A stretch of 36,667 nucleotides of DNA from Actinomycetota bacterium (GTDB taxonomy: Bacteria > Actinomycetota > Acidimicrobiia > Acidimicrobiales > Ilumatobacteraceae): positions 1 to 36,667 of the forward strand of contig CAUJET010000053.1 in the NCBI GenBank assembly GCA_963169665.1, written 5' to 3'. Position 1 is the first letter of the stretch. Every line of letters starts with the position of its first letter. Of the stretch, positions 7,644 through 16,139 are shown piece after piece. Under the pieces are notes generated by a model. That model had not been told where the DNA came from. It worked only from the letters and a program-made list of their open reading frames with translations, and did not search any database. Made by a program: the position numbers and the translations under genes.

Positions 7644-8617
7644 ACACCGATGTCGAAGATCGCCTGCACCGCCACCTCCCCGAACTGGCTCATCGGGCCG
7701 ACGGCGCCACCGTCGAGCTCGACGACGTGATGAGCCGCGTCCGCAGCCGTCGTCGCCGCCGGGCCAACGCCAGGGGGGCGGCTGCGGTGTGCGGACTCGC
7801 GCTGCTGGTCGGCGGGCTCGTGGCCGTGAACGCCCGGAGCGGCTCGGACGATGCCGACGCAACGAACCCCGACGCCGGCCCGACCCGCACCGAGGTGCCA
7901 CTGCGCGCACTGGGGACGATCTCGCCCCCGTGGTGGGTGAGCAATGTCACGAAGCCCGTTGCGCAGGGCTTCGAACTCGCCAACGGCGAGCAACTGACCT
8001 TCTACGTCGATGCGCGGCCGTACTTCGACACCTACGACCAGCACCCCTGTCGAGCGCTCTCCGGGTTCTCCGCGTGCTGGACCGCCCCACCGTCGGTCGA
8101 CCTCGACCCGTTGCCGTGGACCGAACTCGAGTTGGCAGGTGTGGGCGACTCGGTGATGTGGATCGGGCTCCCCGCAGACGTAGCCACCGTGGAGATCCGC
8201 CGGGGCGACGACGTGTGGTGGCAGCACGTCATCGACGGCGTGGTCGCGTTCCCCCTCGCCGACCGGCTCCCGACCGACGAATACGTTGCGCTCGACGCGT
8301 CCGACCAGGAGGTGCTCCGTACCACCTGGTCGACGGTCTCGTTGCAGGGGGAGGGCACCCCGGCGGCCCAGGACGGCCGCCAGTCCGGTGTCGTCCAGAC
8401 CTGGTCATCGACGTTCGTGACGGCGCGGCCCGACTACGTGCCGGACGTGGATTCGACCGTGCTCGAGGGGATGACACAGACGGACGAGGAGGCGTACATG
8501 GCCTTCGCCGATGCCGAGATGCGGTCGTGCCTCGCCGCCGGTGGCGACAGCGCCTGGAACGCCTGCCTGGTCTCGACCGACGCAGCCGTGAAGGCCTACT
8601 TCGCCGAACGTCCCTGA
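7640..8617 (+). CDS. Single-pass membrane protein, probable partner or anti-sigma of the ECF factor
   Basis: A 325-residue protein with a short cytoplasmic N-terminus (about 45 residues, ending in a run of arginines), one membrane segment near 47-66, and a large extracytoplasmic domain with cysteines in H-P-C-R-A-L-S-G-F-S-A-C-W and again near the C-terminus. There is no H-x3-C-x2-C zinc anti-sigma motif, so it is not a classical ZAS protein. The ATGA overlap with the sigma gene and the topology suggest a signal-sensing regulator. The role is inferred from position; the outer domain is not recognised. Confidence 0.65.
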   Translation: MNTDVEDRLHRHLPELAHRADGATVELDDVMSRVRSRRRRRANARGAAAVCGLALLVGGLVAVNARSGSDDADATNPDAGPTRTEVPLRALGTISPPWWVSNVTKPVAQGFELANGEQLTFYVDARPYFDTYDQHPCRALSGFSACWTAPPSVDLDPLPWTELELAGVGDSVMWIGLPADVATVEIRRGDDVWWQHVIDGVVAFPLADRLPTDEYVALDASDQEVLRTTWSTVSLQGEGTPAAQDGRQSGVVQTWSSTFVTARPDYVPDVDSTVLEGMTQTDEEAYMAFADAEMRSCLAAGGDSAWNACLVSTDAAVKAYFAERP

Positions 8618-8678
8618 GAACCCGTTCCAATCTCCGACCGTCGAGGCAATGAACACCGTCATCGCAGGGCCGAACTCG

Positions 8679-8684
8679 TAACCT
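8679..8684 (+). promoter_or_regulatory. Leaderless -10 box for alaC
   Basis: TAACCT ends 7 nt before the ATG at 8692, and there is no Shine-Dalgarno sequence in between. Confidence 0.5.
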
Positions 8685-8691
8685 GGGCCGA

Positions 8692-9897
8692 ATGGAGTTC
8701 CGCCGCATCACCAACCTGCCGCCGTACGTGTTCACGATCATCAACAACCTGAAGATCGAGGCACGTCGAGCAGGTGTCGATGTGATCGACCTGGGCTTCG
8801 GCAACCCCGACATCCCCTCGCCGCAGATCGCCGTCGACAAGCTGGCCGAGGCGGCCCACATCGAGCGCAACCATCGGTACTCGCTGAGCCGCGGTCTGCC
8901 CAAGCTGCGCGAGGCCGTCGCTGCGCTGTACGAGCGCAAGTGGGGCGTCGTGCTCGACCAGGAACTCGAGATCACGAACACGATCGGGTCGAAGGAGGGC
9001 TTCAGCCACCTCATGTGGGTGCTGCTCGACCGTGGCGACGCGGCGATCGTGCCCAGCCCGAGCTACCCGATCCACATCTACGGTCCGCTGTTCGCCGGCG
9101 CCGATCTGCGCCAGGTGCCCATGCGTCACCTCGCCGATCCGCGCGTGCAGGGCGATTTCACCGGCGACTTCTTCGAGAGCCTCACCACCGCCTACGAAGT
9201 GGGCTGGCCGAAGCCCCGCGTGCTGGTGATCTCGTTCCCGCACAACCCGACCGGTGCCGTGGTCGACCTCGACTTCATGCAGAAAGTCGTCGACTTCTGC
9301 CGCGAGCGCAACATGATCGTGGTGCACGACTTCGCCTATGCCGACGTCGGCTTCGACGGCTACCAGCCGCCGAGCATCCTGCAGGCCGAGGGCGCCAAGG
9401 AGTGCGCTGTCGAGCTGTACTCGATGACCAAGAGCTTCTCGATGGCCGGCTGGCGCTGCGCGTTCCTGGTGGGCAACAAGGAGGTCGTCCAGGCGCTCGT
9501 GAAGCTGAAGAGCTACCTCGACTACGGCCAGTTCCAGCCGATCCAGATCGCGGCCACGGTCACGATGAACGAGGCGGCCGACTATCCCGAAGAGGTGTGT
9601 GCGATCTACCAGAGCCGTCGCGATGCACTCATCGACGGTCTCGCCCGTATCGGGTGGGACATCCCGAAGCCGAAGGGCTCGATGTTCGTGTGGGCGCCGA
9701 TCCCCGAGCCGTACGCCGACATGGATTCGGTCGAGTTCTGCTCGCACGTCGTGCGCGAGTGCGAGGTGGCGCTGTCGCCCGGTGTGGGCTTCGGTCCCGG
9801 TGGTGAGGGCTTCGCCCGCTTCGCACTCATCGAGAACGAGCGCCGCATCGCCCAAGGCATCCGGAACCTGAAGAAGGGCCTGCCGAAGCTCGGGTAG
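8692..9897 (+). CDS. alaC: Alanine-type class I/II aminotransferase (AlaC)
   Basis: A 401-residue PLP enzyme of fold type I. F-R-R-I-T-N-L-P-P-Y-V-F at the N-terminus and D-L-G-F-G-N-P-D-I-P-S-P are characteristic of AlaC, which converts pyruvate plus glutamate to alanine plus 2-oxoglutarate. The Schiff-base lysine is K247 in S-M-T-K-S-F-S-M-A-G-W-R, with the substrate arginine region F-A-R-F-A near the end. LL-diaminopimelate aminotransferase is the closest alternative, but the N-terminal motif favours AlaC. It is monocistronic with its own -10 box. Confidence 0.85.
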   Translation: MEFRRITNLPPYVFTIINNLKIEARRAGVDVIDLGFGNPDIPSPQIAVDKLAEAAHIERNHRYSLSRGLPKLREAVAALYERKWGVVLDQELEITNTIGSKEGFSHLMWVLLDRGDAAIVPSPSYPIHIYGPLFAGADLRQVPMRHLADPRVQGDFTGDFFESLTTAYEVGWPKPRVLVISFPHNPTGAVVDLDFMQKVVDFCRERNMIVVHDFAYADVGFDGYQPPSILQAEGAKECAVELYSMTKSFSMAGWRCAFLVGNKEVVQALVKLKSYLDYGQFQPIQIAATVTMNEAADYPEEVCAIYQSRRDALIDGLARIGWDIPKPKGSMFVWAPIPEPYADMDSVEFCSHVVRECEVALSPGVGFGPGGEGFARFALIENERRIAQGIRNLKKGLPKLG

Positions 9898-9924
9898 CGG
9901 GTCTGGGAGCCGTTCACATGCTCG

Positions 9925-9938
9925 TCACACGCGTGTGA
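9925..9938. promoter_or_regulatory. 14-bp perfect palindrome upstream of the ACT-domain gene
   Basis: TCACACGCGTGTGA is a perfect palindrome ending 11 nt before the ATG at 9950. It looks like an operator for a dimeric regulator rather than a terminator, since it has no loop. Alternative GTG starts at 9933 and 9935 would lie within it. Confidence 0.55.
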
Positions 9939-9949
9939 TCCTCGGCGAC

Positions 9950-10636
9950 ATGGCCGTCGGTACCGTCGCCGTCGTGGAAACCTTCGTCGTTCGCGTCTGG
10001 CTCCCCGATCGTCCGGGCGCGCTGGGCCAGGTGGCGAGCCGCATCGGTGCGCTTCGCGGCGACGTGGTGGGCATCGACATCCTCGAGCGCGGTGGCGGCC
10101 GAGCGGTCGACGAACTGGTCGTGAGCCTCCCCGATCTCGAGCTGGTCGACCTGCTCGTGGCCGAGATCATGCAGGTGGACGGGGTGGCGGTCGAGGACGT
10201 GCGGCGGGTGGCGAACGATCGCCCCGACTCCGGTCTGGTGGCGTTGGAGATGGCCGCGGAACTCGCCGAGGCGCCCCTCGAGGGACGGCTCGACCTGCTG
10301 TGCGACCGTCTGGCCGTGCTCCTCGACGGCGACTGGGTGGCGGCGCTCGATGCCGCCGCCGCCGTGGTGGTGACCGGTCATGGTGCGGCGCCTGACGTGG
10401 TCTGGTTGGCGGCGTTCCTCGACGGCAGCCGTCACCTCGACGACGCTGCGCAGGCGGCCGGCGCGCCGGGCGACCTGGCGTGGGGATGGTTGGGTGGCAT
10501 CGACGCGGTGAGCGGCCGCGACCTGGTGGTGGTCGTCGGCCGGTCGGGCCGGCCGTTCCACACCCGCGAACGCCAGCAGCTCGGCCTGCTGTGCCGCACC
10601 ACGACGGCACTCCTCGGCGTCATCGCCCTCGCCTGA
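9950..10636 (+). CDS. ACT-domain protein, putative small-ligand sensor
   Basis: A 228-residue protein. Residues about 7-80 form an ACT domain: V-V-R-V-W-L-P-D-R-P-G-A-L-G-Q-V-A-S-R-I-G, then D-V-V-G-I-D-I-L-E, the D-x-P-G-x-L turn that binds amino acids. The C-terminal part (about 110-225) is Ala/Val/Leu-rich and could be a GAF-like fold, but I cannot confirm this. It has no enzyme domain and no helix-turn-helix. It probably senses an amino acid, and the palindrome at its start suggests regulated expression. An in-frame GTG at 9935 falls inside the palindrome, so ATG 9950 is preferred. Confidence 0.75.
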   Translation: MAVGTVAVVETFVVRVWLPDRPGALGQVASRIGALRGDVVGIDILERGGGRAVDELVVSLPDLELVDLLVAEIMQVDGVAVEDVRRVANDRPDSGLVALEMAAELAEAPLEGRLDLLCDRLAVLLDGDWVAALDAAAAVVVTGHGAAPDVVWLAAFLDGSRHLDDAAQAAGAPGDLAWGWLGGIDAVSGRDLVVVVGRSGRPFHTRERQQLGLLCRTTTALLGVIALA

Positions 10637-10789
10637 TCTGGCGGGTCCCCGCCCGCCCGACCGCCTGCTCGCCCGCCTTCAGCACTGTGGCTGAGCTGGG
10701 GTGACGGCACCTCCGGTTGACAGATCGCCCGTTGTCCGGACGGTCGCGCCCGAGGAGAGTCCGGGAGCACAGGAAGGCACGCTCGGCGA
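10637..10789 (+). other. Intergenic leader region of the giant PilZ-DUF11 gene
   Basis: It holds a perfect -35 hexamer TTGACA (10717-10722) with no good -10 at 16-19 nt. The 8-bp palindrome GTCCGGAC (10734-10741) can pair through CCGGAC (10736-10741) with GTCCGG (10756-10761). CACGCT at 10778-10783 lies 6 nt before the ATG. A structured leader is possible, but no known riboswitch consensus is matched. Confidence 0.3.
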
Positions 10790-13700
10790 ATGGCAGGTCC
10801 ACGGATGGGGCGCACGATCGGTGCGATGGCAGCGGCTGTGGCCGTGGCGGTCGTCGTTCGTGTCGTCTCCGGCACCGTCACGAGCGCCGACACGAGCGCG
10901 CAGGACTGGGTCGTCCTCGCGCCCGCGCTCGCCGCTGCGGTGTACGGCGGCGTGCGCCTGCTGTGCTGGTCGCTGCTGTGGAGCAGGCCCCGGGCCACCC
11001 CACCCGACCGTCGGGCACGATCGGCGGCCGAGGCCGCACTCGATCGCACCGAGGTCGCGGTCGTGTGCGACGGCGAATCGCTCGTGCTGGTGCGCACGGC
11101 GACGATCGCCGCGATCGCTTCCACCGGCGCGCCGTCACGGGTCTTGCTGGTCGGGGCCGACCCCCGTCTCGACCAGATCGGGCGATCGCTCGGCGTGCGC
11201 CGGGTGACGAGCGGCATCGGCCCGCGGGCCGGCATCGCCGCGGCCGTGGCCGCCGCGACCGGCGAGCACCTCGTGCTCACGTCGGCCGCTTCGGCGGTCC
11301 TGCCGGGGGCATTGCGTCCTGCGCTGGAGCAGTTCGACCGTGGCACGGTGTGGGTGCAGGCCGAGCCGGTGGCGCCGGGCGATCGAGCCCTGCTCGACCA
11401 CGTCCGCCACGACCGGTGGTGGCCGTCGCTCGACGCCCGTGGTGCGATGCCGTGGCTCGGCTTCGGCTCGATCGTGCTCGTCGAGGCGTTCCGCACGCTC
11501 CCCGTCGCCCGTGGTGCGGCCGCGTGCACCGTCGCCGCTCAGCGGCGGGGGTGGCGCGGCCGCTGGCACCGACCGATGATCGCGGTCGAACAGGTCGACG
11601 CCAGCGCGGCCCGCGACCGTGAGATCGACGCACGGGCCGATCGTCTGCGCTCGGTGCGCGGCCTCCGTTCCCCGATCTGGGCGCGCGGGCTCACCCGCTG
11701 GCAGCGCCTTGCGCACGTCGCGACCCTCGTGGAGGACCTCGCCGGCGTCGCTGCGGTGACCGCCGTGTCCGCGGTGGCCGCGGCGCTCACGCTCGGCGAG
11801 CTCCCGCTGCCGTTCGACGCCTGGGCGTGGAGCGCGCCGATCGCGGTCGCCCTCGCCTGGCTCGCCCGGCTGCTGCTGACAGGCGGCCTGGTCCGGCCCG
11901 TCGGCATGTGCCGTGCCGCCACCGACGACATCGCACCGTCGCTTCGGGCCGCGGCCCGATCGATGCGACGCACCGGACGGACGGTCGACGTCCCCACCGT
12001 CGCCACGTCGCGCCGCGGATGGCGATCGCAGATCGAACTGCTCGCGCTCGTGCTCGTCGTCGACGTCGCGCTGGCCTGGCGGGTGTCGCAGGTGCTGGCC
12101 ACCGACGACGACGCCCGTCGGCTCCTGACCGAAGGGTCGCTGCTCATCGCCGGCGCGTCGACCGTGGCCTGCTTGCTGGCGTCGGCCCGGGTGCTGCGTC
12201 GCAACCGTTCGCTCCGAGGCAGCCGCCGCCTGCCGGTGGACATCGCCGCCCGCATCGGCACGCACCAGGGCCGCGTCCTCGATCTCGCAGCGGGAGGCAT
12301 GCGGGTCGAGTTCGGGGCGCCGGCCGACCTGCTGGTGGAGTTCCCGGTGCAGCTCGTCGCCCGCGGCCAGCATCCGGTGGAGGTGCGTGCTCAGGTGGTG
12401 CGCGTCGAGTCGCGGACCGACACCTGGGTGCTCGGCATGCGCCTGGCCGGCGGCGGCCTCGCCGGTGAGCACGACGACTACCTCGCCCTGTGGCTGTGGC
12501 AGATGGCGGGTGCGGCCGAGGAGCGGCCCCGTCGTGAACCCGATCCGGTGGTGGGGCGCATGCCCGTGCGCGCCGGTGGGGTGCCGGTGCTGCGACTGCT
12601 CACCGCTGCGGCGATGGTCGCCGCGGGGGTGGCAGTGCTGCCGCCGACCAGCGGTCGCGCCGCCGGACCCGCGGTGGCGTCGATCGCCGAACAGACGACG
12701 ACCTCGACCGGACCGACGACTTCCGCCGCCCCTCCGACCTCCACCGAGCCTGGCGACGACGAGGCAGATGTCGACGCAGGTGCCGACGCAGGTGCCGAAA
12801 CTGATGTCGGATCCACGGGTGCATCGCTCGGACCCGGCGACGCTGACGGCAGTGCTGACGGCGAGGAGACGGGGGAGGGCGCTGCCACGCCGACGCCTCG
12901 TGCCCGGCCACTGTCGAGCGTGGACGGGCTGATCCTCGCCACGTCGGTCGACGACGCCGACCGGCAGGTGGAGGGCGGCCAGGTGATCACCCACACGGCG
13001 ACACTCCGGAACGACGGCGACACCGCGTTGAGCTCGGCCTCGGTGCTGGTCGCGCCCGACGTCGGGGTCATCGATGCCACGTCGCTCGCCGGGACGTGCG
13101 CCGGTGCCGACACCGGTGCCACGGCGGTCGACGGGCCGGCGACGGTCGGCTGGACCCTCTTCGGGACTGCCGGGTCGCTCGCACCCGGCACCGAGTGCAC
13201 CGTCACGTGGCGCGAGAGCCTGCCCGCGGCGACGGAGCTCGAGGACGGCTCGATGGTGACCAGCTCGGTGAGCGTCACCGATCAGGGATTCGCCGGCCGG
13301 TCGGGAACCACCGATGGTCCGTCCGTCGTCGACGAGCTGGTCGTCCGGCGAGCCACGCTCCGCCTCACGGCGTCGGCCGGCGACGGCACGGCAGTCGACC
13401 AGATGACGATCGGGCAGCCGTTCACCTGGGTGCTGACGGTGGCGAACATCTCGCCGGGCCCGGTGACCGCGCACGGTATCGACCTGGTGCACTCGCTCCC
13501 GAAGAACTGGGTCTACACGGCCACGGTGTCGGTCTCGCCGCCGACGTGCGACGTGGCGCCGGTGGTGCTCGTCGACGACGCTGCCGGCACGCAGACGGCC
13601 ACCTGGTCGGACATGTGCGACCTCGACCAGGGCGACGAGCTCGTGCTCGCCTTCTCGGCGACACCCCAGGAAGCGGCCATCGATGACCCCGGCGTCGTCG

Positions 13701-16093
13701 ACGCAGCGGGGGAGCCCATCGCCCACGTGAGCGAGGTGGCCCTCACCGCCGAGGACGTCGCCGGGAACCCGCTCGGATCCGCCGGCGACCGCGCCGGTGC
13801 CATCGCTCGGACCGTCGACCTGGTGGCCCGGCTCACGGATGTCGGCCCGGACGACGGGACGGCGAACGACGACCCCGCCGTCGTCGTGGGCGGTCTCGGT
13901 CGCTATCGGGTCGATGTCGCCAACGAGGGGCCGGACGCGACGACCGGACCCGTCACGGTGAGCGTCGACGTCCCCGACGGCATGGTCGCCATCAGCGCGG
14001 CCGGCGACGGTTGGGAGTGCGCGCTCGGTGCAACGGTGGAGTGCACCTCGTCGGCTGCGATCCAGGATGGTGACGCAGCGCCGCCCGTCGTCGTCGGTGT
14101 GGCGGTCGGGTCCGGCGCGCTGGTCGACGACGGCTCCGACGACGACCCCGACCTCGCCATCGGCACGGCCACGGCGACCGTGTCAGGCGGGGGTCTCGAC
14201 CGCGACACCTCGAACGACGCCGACGGCGAGTCGACCCGCGTGCGTCGCGACGTCGACGTGGCGCTCACCGGCGTGCTCTCGGGAACGACGCCGATCGCAC
14301 CCGGCGCCCGCGTCGACTGGATCCTCACGCCGATCGTCGTCGGACCGGCCGCCGTCACCGGTGAGCTGGTGCTCGAGGACGCGATGCCGCAGGGCCTGCG
14401 ATTCGTGAGCGCCCGCGGCAGAGGATGGGCCTGTGGCGGCTCCCGTGTCGGCACCGGATACGCATCGGATCCCGACACCAACGGCGTGCTGTCGTGCCGC
14501 CGCCAACTCCGCGACGCGGGCGCCGGCACGGCCCTCGACGCACTCGTCGTCAACGTCCAGATCGACCCGGGGTTCGCCGGTGATCCGCCGATCCCCGGCC
14601 GTGTCGCCCTCGCCGGCGACCGCAACCCGTCGAACGACCTCGCCCAGCCCAGCGCGGCGCCGGGGCCGGTCGCGGAGCTCTCGATCCTGGCCGTCACCGG
14701 CAGCCGTCTCGTGCAGGTGGGCGAGGAACTCACCTACGAGGTGGTCGTCACCAACCAGGGTCCCGCCGCCGACGAGGGTGAGGTCGCGGTGCATGCCGAG
14801 GTCGCCGCCGGACTCTCGATCGGCGCGGTCGTCGGCGACGGGTGGGCGTGCACGGTCGACGCGCCGAGCGACCTCGCCAACGGCAGCTGGACCTGCACCT
14901 GGGACGGATCCGCCGTGCCCGTGGTGTCGGGCATGCTGTTGCCCGGGATCGAGGTGACGGCGACGGTGAGCGCCGACGCCGTGCCGAACCTCGCACCGAG
15001 CGCACGCGAATCGTTCGAGCACACCGTGACGGTGACCGGGTCGGCCTCCGGCCCCGAGCCGATCAGCAGCACGCTCACCTGGATCGCGGCGCCGGAGACC
15101 ACCAACACCGTCTCGCTGGTGGACAGGTCGTCAGGGGCGTGGCGCACCGGCGAACCGCACGACGTGCAGGTCGTGGTCGGCAACGACGGGCCGAGCGGCG
15201 AGTACGGGCCCGTCGTCGTGCAGATCCCCGTGACCGCCGCGATCGAGTTGATGGCCGCCGACGGGGACGGCTGGGCCTGCGGCGTCACCACCCGCGGTGT
15301 CGACGCCGACGATCCCGAGGTGACCCGCACCGTCGAATGCACCTACGCCAGGCGTCGCACCGACTACGGACAGCCGGTGCTCGACGCGGGCGAGACGCTC
15401 CCACCGATCGACATGACGCTGGTGCCGGCCGCCGATGGCGAGGCGACCCAGGCCGTGCGGGTGATGGGTGTCACCGACGACGTGGCACATCGTTCGGCAC
15501 TCCCGGTGCAGGTGGGGCGTTCGGCTGCCATGTCGATCGACGTCGCCGCGCCCGAGGTGGCGTACCTCGGTGAGGACATGGTCGTGACGGTGACCGTGAC
15601 CAACGACGGACCCAGCCCGTCGGCGACCCCGGCGACGCTCACGATCGGACTCCCGGCGGGCATCGAGATCGTCGCCGTCGACGGTGGTGCCGATGATTGG
15701 TCGTGCGACGGCCGGGCGGCCGCCGTCGTCTGCACCGCACCGAACGCGATCGCGCCCGACGCCACGTCGGTGCTGTCGCTGACGGCGACGGTCGGCGCCG
15801 CGACGGAGACCGACGACGTGGCGGTCACCGCGATGCTCACGGCCGATCCGGCGGACGCCGCCTCGGAGGACGACGTCGACGTCGACACCGTCGATGTCCG
15901 CCCGGGCGAGTCGTCGGCGGCCGCCGACCCCACCACGTCGGCCCCCGAGACGGCAGCGGCAGCCGCCGGGTCGGCACCGATCTCGACGCCTCGCGACGTC
16001 CGGCCCTCGGACCTGCTGGGCTACAGCGGCGCGGCGGGTGCGCTGGCGTTCGCGATCGTGCTCGTCAGTGGTCGTCGCCGACGAGGCTGGTGA
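10790..16093 (+). CDS. Giant membrane protein: catalytically degenerate BcsA-like domain, PilZ domain, seven DUF11 repeats
   Basis: A 1767-residue protein. Order: N-terminal hydrophobic segments (1-65); a GT2 domain alignable by eye to BcsA (about 80-312) but with all catalytic motifs changed; helices near 318-337, 342-369, 415-436 and 451-469; a PilZ domain (about 477-556) with R-G-S-R-R and D-L-A-A-G-G; a helix (601-620); a Thr/Pro then Asp/Ala/Gly linker (628-705); seven DUF11-like repeats (about 706-1730), several with G-D-G-W-x-C and a second Cys; and a tail with L-G-Y-S-G, a helix and R-R-R-R-G-W. PilZ would face the cytoplasm and the repeats the outside. PilZ domains bind c-di-GMP; here the usual Ser of the second motif is Ala. 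The function is unknown; a ligand-gated surface stalk is inference. ATGs at 10805 and 10826 are alternative starts. Confidence 0.82.
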   Translation: MAGPRMGRTIGAMAAAVAVAVVVRVVSGTVTSADTSAQDWVVLAPALAAAVYGGVRLLCWSLLWSRPRATPPDRRARSAAEAALDRTEVAVVCDGESLVLVRTATIAAIASTGAPSRVLLVGADPRLDQIGRSLGVRRVTSGIGPRAGIAAAVAAATGEHLVLTSAASAVLPGALRPALEQFDRGTVWVQAEPVAPGDRALLDHVRHDRWWPSLDARGAMPWLGFGSIVLVEAFRTLPVARGAAACTVAAQRRGWRGRWHRPMIAVEQVDASAARDREIDARADRLRSVRGLRSPIWARGLTRWQRLAHVATLVEDLAGVAAVTAVSAVAAALTLGELPLPFDAWAWSAPIAVALAWLARLLLTGGLVRPVGMCRAATDDIAPSLRAAARSMRRTGRTVDVPTVATSRRGWRSQIELLALVLVVDVALAWRVSQVLATDDDARRLLTEGSLLIAGASTVACLLASARVLRRNRSLRGSRRLPVDIAARIGTHQGRVLDLAAGGMRVEFGAPADLLVEFPVQLVARGQHPVEVRAQVVRVESRTDTWVLGMRLAGGGLAGEHDDYLALWLWQMAGAAEERPRREPDPVVGRMPVRAGGVPVLRLLTAAAMVAAGVAVLPPTSGRAAGPAVASIAEQTTTSTGPTTSAAPPTSTEPGDDEADVDAGADAGAETDVGSTGASLGPGDADGSADGEETGEGAATPTPRARPLSSVDGLILATSVDDADRQVEGGQVITHTATLRNDGDTALSSASVLVAPDVGVIDATSLAGTCAGADTGATAVDGPATVGWTLFGTAGSLAPGTECTVTWRESLPAATELEDGSMVTSSVSVTDQGFAGRSGTTDGPSVVDELVVRRATLRLTASAGDGTAVDQMTIGQPFTWVLTVANISPGPVTAHGIDLVHSLPKNWVYTATVSVSPPTCDVAPVVLVDDAAGTQTATWSDMCDLDQGDELVLAFSATPQEAAIDDPGVVDAAGEPIAHVSEVALTAEDVAGNPLGSAGDRAGAIARTVDLVARLTDVGPDDGTANDDPAVVVGGLGRYRVDVANEGPDATTGPVTVSVDVPDGMVAISAAGDGWECALGATVECTSSAAIQDGDAAPPVVVGVAVGSGALVDDGSDDDPDLAIGTATATVSGGGLDRDTSNDADGESTRVRRDVDVALTGVLSGTTPIAPGARVDWILTPIVVGPAAVTGELVLEDAMPQGLRFVSARGRGWACGGSRVGTGYASDPDTNGVLSCRRQLRDAGAGTALDALVVNVQIDPGFAGDPPIPGRVALAGDRNPSNDLAQPSAAPGPVAELSILAVTGSRLVQVGEELTYEVVVTNQGPAADEGEVAVHAEVAAGLSIGAVVGDGWACTVDAPSDLANGSWTCTWDGSAVPVVSGMLLPGIEVTATVSADAVPNLAPSARESFEHTVTVTGSASGPEPISSTLTWIAAPETTNTVSLVDRSSGAWRTGEPHDVQVVVGNDGPSGEYGPVVVQIPVTAAIELMAADGDGWACGVTTRGVDADDPEVTRTVECTYARRRTDYGQPVLDAGETLPPIDMTLVPAADGEATQAVRVMGVTDDVAHRSALPVQVGRSAAMSIDVAAPEVAYLGEDMVVTVTVTNDGPSPSATPATLTIGLPAGIEIVAVDGGADDWSCDGRAAAVVCTAPNAIAPDATSVLSLTATVGAATETDDVAVTAMLTADPADAASEDDVDVDTVDVRPGESSAAADPTTSAPETAAAAAGSAPISTPRDVRPSDLLGYSGAAGALAFAIVLVSGRRRRGW

Positions 16094-16094
16094 C

Positions 16095-16139
16095 AGCGTC
16101 CGGGCATGCCGCCGCGCCGCGGATCGTGGCCGGAACGCT
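16095..16139. terminator. Convergent-gene hairpin between the giant gene and glpK
   Basis: AGCGTCCGG (16095-16103) pairs with CCGGAACGCT (16130-16139) apart from one bulged base. The inner sequence includes CCGCG-C-CGCGG. It fills the 45-nt gap between the two stops and could end transcription from both sides. Confidence 0.4.

Noticed and set aside
10752..10785. Similarity to the RNase P RNA core (GAGGAGAGTCCGGG followed by CACAGG)
   Set aside because: Only about 20 bases resemble the GAGGAAAGTCCGGGC block. The rest of the RNA, including the AGACCGCC-type core and the 3' end, is absent, and coding sequence follows.
10755..10810. c-di-GMP-I riboswitch upstream of the PilZ gene
   Set aside because: GAGCACAGG recalls the start of the consensus, but the conserved GCAAACC and GACGCAAAGCC elements are missing.
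11135..13726. 863-codon open frame on the minus strand
   Set aside because: Shadow of the giant gene, with Arg/Gly/His/Asp-rich translation and no domain.
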